DNA of 64,000 nt, taken from positions 27,365 through 91,364 of the forward strand of contig NZ_JACHLI010000032.1 of NCBI RefSeq assembly GCF_014204515.1. The letters are read 5' to 3'. The translations under genes and the position numbers were made by a program. Shown here piece by piece: positions 58,027 through 64,000 of this stretch. The stretch's first letter is position 1; each line of letters starts with the position of its first letter. This DNA is from Pseudomonas nitroreducens. Lineage in GTDB: Bacteria; Pseudomonadota; Gammaproteobacteria; Pseudomonadales; Pseudomonadaceae. The notes below the pieces were generated by a model, which did no database searches, was not told the DNA's origin, and was given only the letters and a program-made list of their open reading frames with translations.

Positions 58027-58861
58027 GGTCATCCGTCGTGCGGATGGAGAACTGCACCATTCCATCCGCTCGGGCGACGCCGGCAACGGCGTTGCGATCC
58101 TGCTGCTCGAGCGCCAGGCTCACCTTCAGGCGCGGGTGCACCCCTGCGGTGATCCAGAACCGACCGAACATCTCCGGCGCCCCGAACTGGCAGTCGTCTG
58201 GGCCCTCGGTGATCACCACATCAGCCAGCTTTTCGAGTTTGCTGCGAAGTGCCGCCACCAATGCCTGCACTGCTGGGCCGGCCGAGGAGAGGCGGTAAGC
58301 AAACCCTCGTCCCAATCGAGCCCTCTGGGCGCGCTGAAGGCTTTCCTTCAAGTAGTCCGGCCGCCTGGTCGACGCCTGGTGCTGCAGGCAGAAGAGGGAG
58401 TCCGTGAAGAACTGGTACGACATAAGGTCGAGGTTGGCGTTGAAGTGGTTGATCGCCTGAAAATCGTAGCGGTTGAAGTCCTGGGCGATGCACACCACGC
58501 GGACACCAGACCAGTCGATCACAGCCGGATCGATGTGGAGGCGCTCGGCGGCCAGGCGGGCAAACTCGTCACGGTGATCCTTGAGCCAGTCCAGGTAGAA
58601 GAGCCCCTGGCTCATCACGTTCTCTGGTGCGGAGTCCCGCTTGAACTCGATGATAACCGGAGAGTTCGCGTCGTCGAGCGCAAGAGTGTCTATTCGGCCC
58701 AATTGGGCGCCTATGCGGTATTCCGAGGCCACCAGACGCATGCCCAGCAGGACAGGGAGGTTGGACTCAACAAAGGTCTGCAGCTCCTTCTCCATGGCGG
58801 GCTGCCAGCGCTCCAACCTCCTGCAGGGGTGAGCTCCACACTGAAATAGCTTGATCGTCAC
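57968..58861 (-). CDS. NucS-like endonuclease (PD-(D/E)XK type)
   Basis: A 297-residue protein. Residues 20-130 match the NucS/DUF91 nuclease pattern: EKELQTFVESNLPVLLG, GRIDTLALDD and the catalytic VIIEFKRD (Asp, Glu and Lys spaced as in PD-(D/E)XK), then YLDWLKDHRDEFARL. A second domain of about 150 residues follows. NucS cuts mismatched DNA and relatives occur in defence. GTG 58861 is taken as the start. It overlaps the convergent ATP-grasp gene. Activity is inferred from motifs. Confidence 0.7.
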   Translation of the reverse strand: MTIKLFQCGAHPCRRLERWQPAMEKELQTFVESNLPVLLGMRLVASEYRIGAQLGRIDTLALDDANSPVIIEFKRDSAPENVMSQGLFYLDWLKDHRDEFARLAAERLHIDPAVIDWSGVRVVCIAQDFNRYDFQAINHFNANLDLMSYQFFTDSLFCLQHQASTRRPDYLKESLQRAQRARLGRGFAYRLSSAGPAVQALVAALRSKLEKLADVVITEGPDDCQFGAPEMFGRFWITAGVHPRLKVSLALEQQDRNAVAGVARADGMVQFSIRTTDDLTALTPELEAAYHRALRSQ

Positions 58862-58950
58862 GGGAATGCTGCCGATGCTATATCCCCGGCAGGATTGCCG
58901 GGTAGAGTGATGAATATACCAACAATTGCAGGTAAAGGCAGGTCATCCCC

Positions 58951-59523
58951 ATGCCGCTGAACATCAGCGAGAACAACATTCAGATCCTGGCCAGGATAAC
59001 CGACGCTTCCCCGCAAAGGTGCCGGGAGCTTCTTGAGATGGCACAGGGTGACGCGTTCGGGGTGATCAACATCGCCTGCCGGCGACCTGGTTCCGAATCA
59101 CACACCTTGGTGAGGGACGCCTGCGCGACCCTCAAGAAGTACTTCCAGGATGTGCATGGCGAGTTGGAGAAGAAGCCGGCATTCATGGCCAGAGCAGGGG
59201 ATGTTGGCCCTGTGCCCGAGACTGCAGAGATCACTGCCGAGAGTGTTAGGATTCTCCGCCAGATCAGCGGCCACGGGATGATGGAGTGCCGGAAGGCGCT
59301 TGTGGCCGCGAATGGCAACGTCCTTGAGGCAGTGGGGCATCTCTTCTACGCCGGCTGCCTGATCAACGTCAAGAACGGCGGCTACGACGCCTGGCTGGAT
59401 AGGATGGTCAAGAGTTTCGCCGAGGCTCACGAGATTCGCGACGGCAAGATCGTTGAGAAGAAGGGTGTGCCACCCTTAAAACCGTCCTTCATGATCAAGC
59501 CATCCGACTACGAGCAAAGCTGA
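58951..59523 (+). CDS. Tandem UBA/EF-Ts-N-like domain protein
   Basis: A 190-residue protein with two copies of the EF-Ts N-terminal (UBA-like) domain. The second (93-138), ITAESVRILRQISGHGMMEC then RKALVAANGNVLEAV, is very close to the EF-Ts pattern (TGAGMMDCKKAL.EANGD). The first (4-45) follows the same plan with weaker matches. The EF-Ts nucleotide-exchange core is absent. In EF-Ts this domain contacts EF-Tu, so the protein may bind EF-Tu without acting as an exchange factor. That fits the translation-related gene set in this window. Role is inferred. Confidence 0.75.
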   Translation: MPLNISENNIQILARITDASPQRCRELLEMAQGDAFGVINIACRRPGSESHTLVRDACATLKKYFQDVHGELEKKPAFMARAGDVGPVPETAEITAESVRILRQISGHGMMECRKALVAANGNVLEAVGHLFYAGCLINVKNGGYDAWLDRMVKSFAEAHEIRDGKIVEKKGVPPLKPSFMIKPSDYEQS

Positions 59524-59530
59524 CCTACAC

Positions 59531-59552
59531 CTCCTTTTCTGGTAAATTGCGC
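59531..59552 (+). promoter_or_regulatory. CTCYTTTW-N6-AATTGCAG element, copy 13
   Basis: CTCCTTTT and AATTGCGC at the 14-nt offset, 57 nt before GTG 59609. TGACC lies upstream as a possible -35 part. Confidence 0.55.
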
Positions 59553-59608
59553 GCCTTCACTAGACCCGGCCCCTGGCCGGGCTCTTCTTTGCTGAGATAG
59601 GATTCCCC

Positions 59609-60307
59609 GTGGCCAACGACATCAACGATACGCAGTACACCACCGAGCCCATCGTCAAACTGGAGGTGGCCAAGCTGGCCTCCTATCATGACGTGTCTGG
59701 GCTCGGCGACTATCGGGTTGTTGAGTTTGAGCGCCGGCTCATCTGGATCCGCCAGACTCGCGCCGTCCTGGAGTACTGGAGGAACGGCAAACGACTCGCA
59801 GAACGCTCGACCAGGGCCTGGGGCTCAAGTTATCTCTCGGTTTTCGAGAGCAGTATCCTCGAGGCCATCAATGCCTGCAGGGAAGAGGAGATAGATGAGT
59901 CCAGTGACATCGAGCTTGTGATCCGTTTGATCATCACCGACGTCCCGGCCGTCACCTGCAATGCGTTCGCAAACGGCGTGGCTTCAGAGAAGATCGGCTA
60001 CCGTCCTATCCCTGAGACCTGGAAGTCCAATCACCATCTTGCTTACCAGGGCGATGGAGAGCTCCATAAATGGGCCAGAGCGAAGGGTGTTGAGCGAAGT
60101 GAGCTTGTCGAGGAGGTGCAGTGGATCTGCCCGGCCGAGGTCATGGATCTGATCGCCTGGCGAAGCAGCAAGCACCTGACGGCTAGCGGTGCTCGGGAAG
60201 TCGAGGCCTTCATCGAGCATCTACGCAGCGACATTACTCCACTCAATGGCGACCTGATCAAGGCTCGAAAGCACGCGGCCTTCTTGGCCGTTGGAACTAA
60301 CGTCTAG
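59609..60307 (+). CDS. Hypothetical protein, 232 aa
   Basis: A soluble mixed protein from GTG 59609 with AGGAT upstream. No motif recognised. It has its own promoter element and runs into a bidirectional terminator, so it is probably monocistronic. Confidence 0.6.
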   Translation: MANDINDTQYTTEPIVKLEVAKLASYHDVSGLGDYRVVEFERRLIWIRQTRAVLEYWRNGKRLAERSTRAWGSSYLSVFESSILEAINACREEEIDESSDIELVIRLIITDVPAVTCNAFANGVASEKIGYRPIPETWKSNHHLAYQGDGELHKWARAKGVERSELVEEVQWICPAEVMDLIAWRSSKHLTASGAREVEAFIEHLRSDITPLNGDLIKARKHAAFLAVGTNV

Positions 60308-60466
60308 GCTGCCATAGACAGCCAGGTGCGCTATAGTGTGACCGAGAGCGCGAAATCGGTGGCCATCAGCCGGCAATGACCGACGTAGGAACCCTGCCAT
60401 GGGGCTGAAACCTGGCAGGGTGAGACCTCTCACCACAAAGGCCAGCCCCCCTGGCCTTTGTCCTTC
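60308..60466. other. Structured convergent region with terminator
   Basis: About 160 bp with stable hairpins, including CCCTGCCA/TGGCAGGG and the terminator stem. No gene is seen; it could be the 3' end of the 59609 transcript or a small RNA. Confidence 0.4.
60435..60461. terminator. Bidirectional terminator
   Basis: An 11-bp perfect stem ACAAAGGCCAG/CTGGCCTTTGT around CCCCC between convergent genes. Confidence 0.7.
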
Positions 60467-61000
60467 TTACGCGCCGCTCTTGCTGAAAGTCAGGCCCGAC
60501 TTACAAGCGGAGAGCACTGCCTTCACCATATCGATCCGCGACTGCCGGCGCCGTTCCTTGATGTCTCGCTCGTTCAGCAAGCGAAGTTGCTCGTGGATAA
60601 AGTGCGCAGCTTCATGCATACCCAACCTAGCGACCGCCCAGGCAGCGTCGTCGATCTCAGCTTTGAGGCTCGGAGATTCGACGGGCTTCGTGGTTAGCGG
60701 CAGCTGATTGAGACGGTCGCTAAGGCCCATTCGGTGCCTGTGGTTGATCGGGGCCTGGTAAAGCTGGAGCATTTCACCGTTCGAGCGGAATACGTGAGTG
60801 CGGTCGCTACGAGATTTCCCATTCTCCTTAACCCATTTGACCCGCTTGATCCAGCCCCAGGCTCTGTTCCGCTTGGCCTTGTTCGAACTGATGTAGGCCA
60901 CGGCGTCCTTGAGACGCTCGAACTCGGTGATCGGCTCGTTGAGGCTCCAGCCGACCTGATACCGGATGCCGGCTTGGCTCTCGATGAATTGATATCTCAC
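60467..61000 (-). CDS. Tandem paralog D
   Basis: A 177-residue protein paralogous to the next one upstream on this strand: both have an aromatic N-terminal strand, a THVF/THIW segment, QLYQAP/QLAKAP and a helical IHEQLRLLNER/MLHEGLKLVET region. Starts at GTG 61000 after AAGGGG. The leader reads AACAAGAACAAGGGG, nearly the same as that of its paralog. Not recognised. Confidence 0.6.
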   Translation of the reverse strand: MRYQFIESQAGIRYQVGWSLNEPITEFERLKDAVAYISSNKAKRNRAWGWIKRVKWVKENGKSRSDRTHVFRSNGEMLQLYQAPINHRHRMGLSDRLNQLPLTTKPVESPSLKAEIDDAAWAVARLGMHEAAHFIHEQLRLLNERDIKERRRQSRIDMVKAVLSACKSGLTFSKSGA

Positions 61001-61039
61001 TTTGGTATTTCCCCTTGTTCTTGTTGTCAGGGTGATTCG

Positions 61040-61630
61040 TCACGGAAGCCTTGGGTGGCCCTTGCTGACCTTCGCCACCAGTGATGCGATTAGCCCATGG
61101 AGGTCTTTCACCAGCGGAGTGAAGACTCCGACCAACCTCGAGGCAGCCTTGAAGCACTTGGTGCACTTCTGACTCCTGGCTTCACGCTTACGCTGAGTCT
61201 CAACCAGCTTAAGCCCCTCATGAAGCATGATGCTTGCGGCCTGGTTGGCACCAATCCTGGACAGAAGTTGGAACGAGTCCATGACCTCTAGGTATAGGGG
61301 AGTGCCTTCTGGATAGGCCGGTCTTTTCGGAAGGGACATCCAGTAGTCCAGGTACCCCTTGCGCTTCTGGTGGAGTGGAGCCTTCGCGAGCTGCAGTTCT
61401 TTGCCAACAACACGCCAGATGTGGGTGCGGACGCACTGGAGCTTCCCATCGTTGGTGTAGCACCGCTGACGCTCGATGGTGGTTTTGTAGTCCCCCTTCG
61501 GGGAAGGATGCGACTGGGTGTACTCATAGGCTTCGCGCAGTGAGGGGCCGCCCCAAATGGCGCTCATTCCTGAGCCGTCGAAGACGAAATAAGTGATCTC
61601 GCTACCAGTAGCGAGCTGGAAGACGTGCAT
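61040..61630 (-). CDS. Tandem paralog C
   Basis: A 196-residue protein, upstream partner of paralog D. ATG 61630 has GAGG 7 nt upstream; the leader AACAAGAACAAGAGG matches that of paralog D, so the duplication included the leader. A CTKC pair is present near the C-terminus. Expression is driven from the AT-rich repeat region to the right. Not recognised. Confidence 0.6.
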   Translation of the reverse strand: MHVFQLATGSEITYFVFDGSGMSAIWGGPSLREAYEYTQSHPSPKGDYKTTIERQRCYTNDGKLQCVRTHIWRVVGKELQLAKAPLHQKRKGYLDYWMSLPKRPAYPEGTPLYLEVMDSFQLLSRIGANQAASIMLHEGLKLVETQRKREARSQKCTKCFKAASRLVGVFTPLVKDLHGLIASLVAKVSKGHPRLP

Positions 61631-61853
61631 GGAGTGCCTCTTGTTCTTGTTATTGGCAGCACCCGGCGCCTCGGAGGGCGGGGCATTCAATCAATCTTAC
61701 CGAGCTGTCACGGGTGAAGCAGCTGTAATGAGGACGCGAACGACTGATTTGCGTATCGCGGAGCCAAGCTCTGGCAAACAGCATCTAGGGCAAACGCGCG
61801 TTGCTACGTGAAATCTGAGCTTTTTACCGTGGCCAGGACGGCCAGATTTCAAA

Positions 61854-61919
61854 TTCATCGTTTTTCGATGGATTGGGCGTTTTTTCATCGTTTTTCGACT
61901 GGATTCATCGTTTTTCGAT
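61854..61919. repeat. Three TTCATCGTTTTTCGAT repeats
   Basis: Direct repeats at 61854-61869, 61884-61899 (last base C) and 61904-61919, spaced 30 and 20 bp. Each unit contains the inverted ATCG/CGAT around TTTTT, so it is also a small palindrome. Confidence 0.7.
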
Positions 61920-62031
61920 AGAACATGGGAAATCGAAGCAAATCACCAGGCACGTTATTCCTATGACTATTCTTTTATTATCAGTAACTTGCGAGCAAAT
62001 TATCGATTTTACCTTAGCTCGATTTGCTATC

Positions 62032-62070
62032 CTAGAAACTACTTTAAGTATGCTAGAAATCACTTTAAGT
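62032..62070. repeat. Two 18-bp direct repeats, 21-bp period
   Basis: CTAGAAACTACTTTAAGT (62032-62049) and CTAGAAATCACTTTAAGT (62053-62070) differ at two positions; a partial third (GCTTTAAA) follows. A 21-bp period places sites on one face of the helix, as in iterons. Confidence 0.6.
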
Positions 62071-62197
62071 TCGCTTTAAAAGATAGATATTCATAACTGA
62101 TGACTCAAATTACGATAGGCGCTATCTATCATTGGCATCAGAAATTGATCGTCCGGAGCTGATTGAGGTGATCACTGCTAATCGTTATTCTCTAAGC

Positions 62198-62338
62198 AGA
62201 TCTGCAACCGGAACTCCCTCTGGAGGGCAGACCGACCGGAGCTTATGCTCCCCCAGCCTGTGAGCGGGATAGCGCAAGCGAAAGGTAAGGCCGGCAACCC
62301 CGAAAGCCCTGGTGATTCGTCGCTGGGGCTTTCCTTTT
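62198..62338 (+). ncRNA. Candidate small RNA with several GGA motifs
   Basis: A possible promoter (TTGAGG, 16 nt, TTATTC) precedes a stretch with hairpins CCCT/AGGG and GGAGC/GCTCC, several GGA motifs and a strong terminator at 62302-62338. GGA-rich hairpins are typical of RsmA/CsrA-sequestering RNAs such as RsmY and RsmZ. No experimental support; moderate at best. Confidence 0.3.
62302..62338 (+). terminator. Intrinsic terminator
   Basis: GAAAGCCC/GGGCTTTC stem followed by CTTTTC, with no protein gene upstream on this strand. Confidence 0.65.
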
Positions 62339-62417
62339 CTAGAGGTAAACCGGGCGCTGTGCCATCATCAGCGCACCCGGCCACGTGCGGTGGCCAGCGT
62401 GTAGGGAGACGCGTGCG

Positions 62418-63398
62418 GTGGAGCTCAATCCTTTCCGGTACTTCAAAGACAAGCAGGTTGCTGATCGACTCATCGATGAGCACTTCCACGTCCTCGCTCT
62501 AGAGGAGTACCGCTCCGGCGCTCGACGGGCTGGCCTGATGGCGAAGGCACTCGCTCGGAGTGGCGGTAACCCTGGCGCCCTCGAAGCTGAATACATGGCC
62601 TTGCTGGTTGTTGCCATCCGCGATGACTTCTACATAGCCAAGCGTCTGCAGGATGCTGCACAGGCAGCCGCAGACCAAGCCAACCGGGAACGGATTGTCT
62701 CTGAACAATCGGCACGGGAGAACCTGCAGCGCCAGCGGGCACAGGAAAAGCGCCAGCGTGATGCCGCGTCAAAGGCGGCAGAGGCCGAGCGACAAACCCA
62801 GCTAGCCGAAACCAGGGCCAGAGCAAAGGGGCTCGATGCTCCTGAGTCAAAAAACTGGGTTTTCCTCACTCTGATCGCTTTCGCAGCTATCCTCGGCATC
62901 GGCCTCTACAACGCCAACAAGAGCAATGGTGCCTTCTACCGAGGCTGGCAAGAAAAGACTCAGCAAGATGCTGGTCAGCCAGTCATTGCGTTCAATCAGC
63001 CTGGATCGCCTCAATCTGCGCCAGCAGCTCAAGCCCCGGCTGCAGTACAGGCCCCCTCGCTCCCCAAGAAGAAGACTGAGTACGATTTCCTGGTTGATGC
63101 CTACGTCATCATGCACGACGAGCTGAACCCAGCGTCGCCAAAGTTTAACCAACGGCTGGTCGATCAGATAAACAGCCGCACTGATGCACTGATCCTTGCC
63201 GGCTGGAAAAACACAGAGGCCCTAAGCCAGGCCGTAGGCGAGTTCATGCCTACTGTTCATACACAGCAACAGCGATCCAAAGCGGACGTCCAACGCCAAC
63301 CACCAGTCCAGCGCGCATCTTCCACTTCCTCGTGCGTGTTCAAGACCGTGATGGACGATGACGACTACAAAGCCTGCGGCTTAACGCCGCCAAGATAG
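62418..63398 (+). CDS. Coiled-coil membrane protein, 326 aa
   Basis: A protein with an N-terminal helical domain (VELNPFRYFKDKQVADRLI), a long Gln/Arg/Ala coiled coil (about 95-150), one hydrophobic segment (about 158-175, VFLTLIAFAAILGIGLY) and a Pro/Gln-rich linker followed by a small C-terminal domain with two cysteines. GTG 62418 has GGAG 9 nt upstream; a longer in-frame start at 62385 is less likely. The coiled coil may face the cytoplasm. Not recognised. Confidence 0.65.
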   Translation: MELNPFRYFKDKQVADRLIDEHFHVLALEEYRSGARRAGLMAKALARSGGNPGALEAEYMALLVVAIRDDFYIAKRLQDAAQAAADQANRERIVSEQSARENLQRQRAQEKRQRDAASKAAEAERQTQLAETRARAKGLDAPESKNWVFLTLIAFAAILGIGLYNANKSNGAFYRGWQEKTQQDAGQPVIAFNQPGSPQSAPAAQAPAAVQAPSLPKKKTEYDFLVDAYVIMHDELNPASPKFNQRLVDQINSRTDALILAGWKNTEALSQAVGEFMPTVHTQQQRSKADVQRQPPVQRASSTSSCVFKTVMDDDDYKACGLTPPR

Positions 63399-64000
63399 GC
63401 CACACCGGAGCGTCTATCTCGGGCTTTTCACTAATTCTTCACGAATTGCATCCCGACAAGCTGTTGCAATTTGCAAGGGAGAATTGTTTAGAAATGGCCT
63501 TTCGCCATGTAGAATGGCGCCATTCAGAACTCATAGGAGTGGGCAGAGCCAGGCACCTTCAGTCGCAGGCATTTCCAACAACGCCCAGGTGAATGCTTTC
63601 AGCCTCACCGGGGATGTAAATGTCAACGCTGCTCCAGCCGTCAACGGCAACCAGAGCAACGCAACTGCAGATACCCGGCTGGGGTTCAAATCCCCGGCGA
63701 AAACCAACACCCACGGGACTTCCCGTAAGCAACAGTCCAAGGAAAATCAACAGATGACCAAGAGCCGCACTCCGAACAGCAAGAAACACCAGCCACTTCG
63801 GAAATGCGCGATTGTTGGGTGCCTGGTAGGCGCACTGGTTGGTGGGCTCCAACCCTCCCACCCCTATGAGTTTTGAGTCGACGTCCTGGGTGAGCCACTT
63901 CCCAGGTGGTCTGCTCCCCGCATCTGAGTACAGGGACTCACGCTAATTTTGCTGCCTGTTTGCGCCGCCGAAATTCCCTTGGGGATCGGTAGTTCAAGGC
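63399..64000. other. 600-bp end region, structured, no confident gene
   Basis: No frame here has both a ribosome-binding site and convincing protein composition. It contains an ATGGC/GCCAT hairpin cluster with the palindrome AATGGCGCCATT (63511-63522), a hairpin at 63678-63698 whose loop TTCAAAT is a perfect tRNA T-loop, and at the very end GGATCGGTAGTTCAAGGC, which looks like the first part of a tRNA. A tRNA or other RNA gene may start here and continue outside the window. Confidence 0.35.

Larger units (their letters stand above)
61631..62417. other. AT-rich repeat region, possible origin or partition site
   Basis: Nearly 800 bp without a protein gene. It contains three copies of TTCATCGTTTTTCGAT or its near match (61854, 61884, 61904), two CTAGAAAYYACTTTAAGT repeats exactly 21 bp apart (62032, 62053), a GATAG/CTATC inverted repeat and a stretch (about 61950-62160) much more AT-rich than the rest of the window. 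Such iterons beside an AT-rich zone are typical of plasmid origins, centromeres or multi-site operators. No replication gene is adjacent, so which of these it is remains open. Confidence 0.5.

Noticed and set aside
60308..60466. Riboswitch or 4.5S RNA in the structured region before the bidirectional terminator
   Set aside because: None of the conserved blocks of cobalamin riboswitch or SRP RNA that I know is present; hairpins are explained by terminator and 3' UTR.
63498..63706. A tRNA or mini-tmRNA spanning 63498-63706, suggested by TTTCGCC pairing with GGCGAAA before ACCA
   Set aside because: The stem pairs perfectly and ACCA follows, but the T-stem would be one pair short, no D-arm or anticodon arm fits, and 209 nt is too long for a tRNA and lacks tmRNA 5' sequence.
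63484..63876. A 130-codon frame near the right end
   Set aside because: Composition is unlike neighbouring proteins, no ribosome-binding site is visible, and it covers strong hairpins.
1..64000. Phage genome
   Set aside because: No capsid, portal, terminase, tail or lysis gene in 64 kb and no phage-like late operon. A phage-plasmid cannot be fully excluded from one window.

Overview
The window looks like part of a large Pseudomonas plasmid or megaplasmid-like accessory replicon. The reasons are: high GC with typical Pseudomonas codon use; a near-canonical Pseudomonas outer-membrane lipoprotein (OprI) and a Pseudomonas-type FtsB; long runs of short, tightly packed and mostly unrecognised genes with 4-bp ATGA overlaps; and no ribosomal, central-metabolic, capsid, tail, transposase or integrase genes in 64 kb. 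A jumbo-phage or phage-plasmid origin cannot be excluded from this stretch alone. No insertion sequence, CRISPR array or complete tRNA was seen.

Layout. 1-5.6 kb: a minus-strand sigma factor group facing a tandem Pth2-domain (peptidyl-tRNA hydrolase 2-like) gene, an R2K ATP-grasp gene and a large coiled-coil gene. 5.9-15.4 kb: hypotheticals, small membrane and lipoprotein genes, a second oprI. 15.4-20.4 kb: a complete nicotinamide-to-NAD salvage island (pncA-pncB-nadE leftward; adenylyltransferase, NrtR-like regulator and NUDIX hydrolase rightward) built around two palindromic operators. 20.4-31 kb: papain/transglutaminase-like protein, an oligoribonuclease fused to an extra domain, paralogous membrane genes, TrfB-like and Lar-like small proteins, SohB protease. 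31-40 kb: a membrane-protein cluster ending in ftsB, an HD plus P-loop kinase, and a five-gene hypothetical operon. 40-54 kb: HNH protein, tandem paralogs, a degenerate Fic-like protein, an ASCH-like protein, a zinc-ribbon/ClpP-fold membrane protein. 54-57 kb: tmRNA (ssrA) with a variant tag, followed by smpB. 57-64 kb: ATP-grasp, NucS-like nuclease, tandem EF-Ts-N-domain protein, a pair of tandem paralogs, and an AT-rich repeat region that could be an origin or partition locus.

How it fits together. The element carries extra copies of functions normally found once on the chromosome: NAD salvage, trans-translation (tmRNA and SmpB), nanoRNA degradation (Orn), Pth2, an EF-Ts-like domain, FtsB, OprI, SohB and a sigma factor. 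Together with a Lar-like protein and an HD-kinase of RNA-repair type, one economical inference is that it supplies its host with NAD and translation-rescue capacity, which would help survive NAD-depleting or tRNA/mRNA-cleaving immune systems. That is a hypothesis.

Regulation. Two recurring elements are visible. One is CTCYTTTW followed by AATTGCAG, the two blocks starting exactly 14 nt apart, found at about a dozen places upstream of genes. The other is TGACA-N3-TGACATGATG, found at four places. They suggest element-wide regulons. Both were found by eye and need a statistical motif search.
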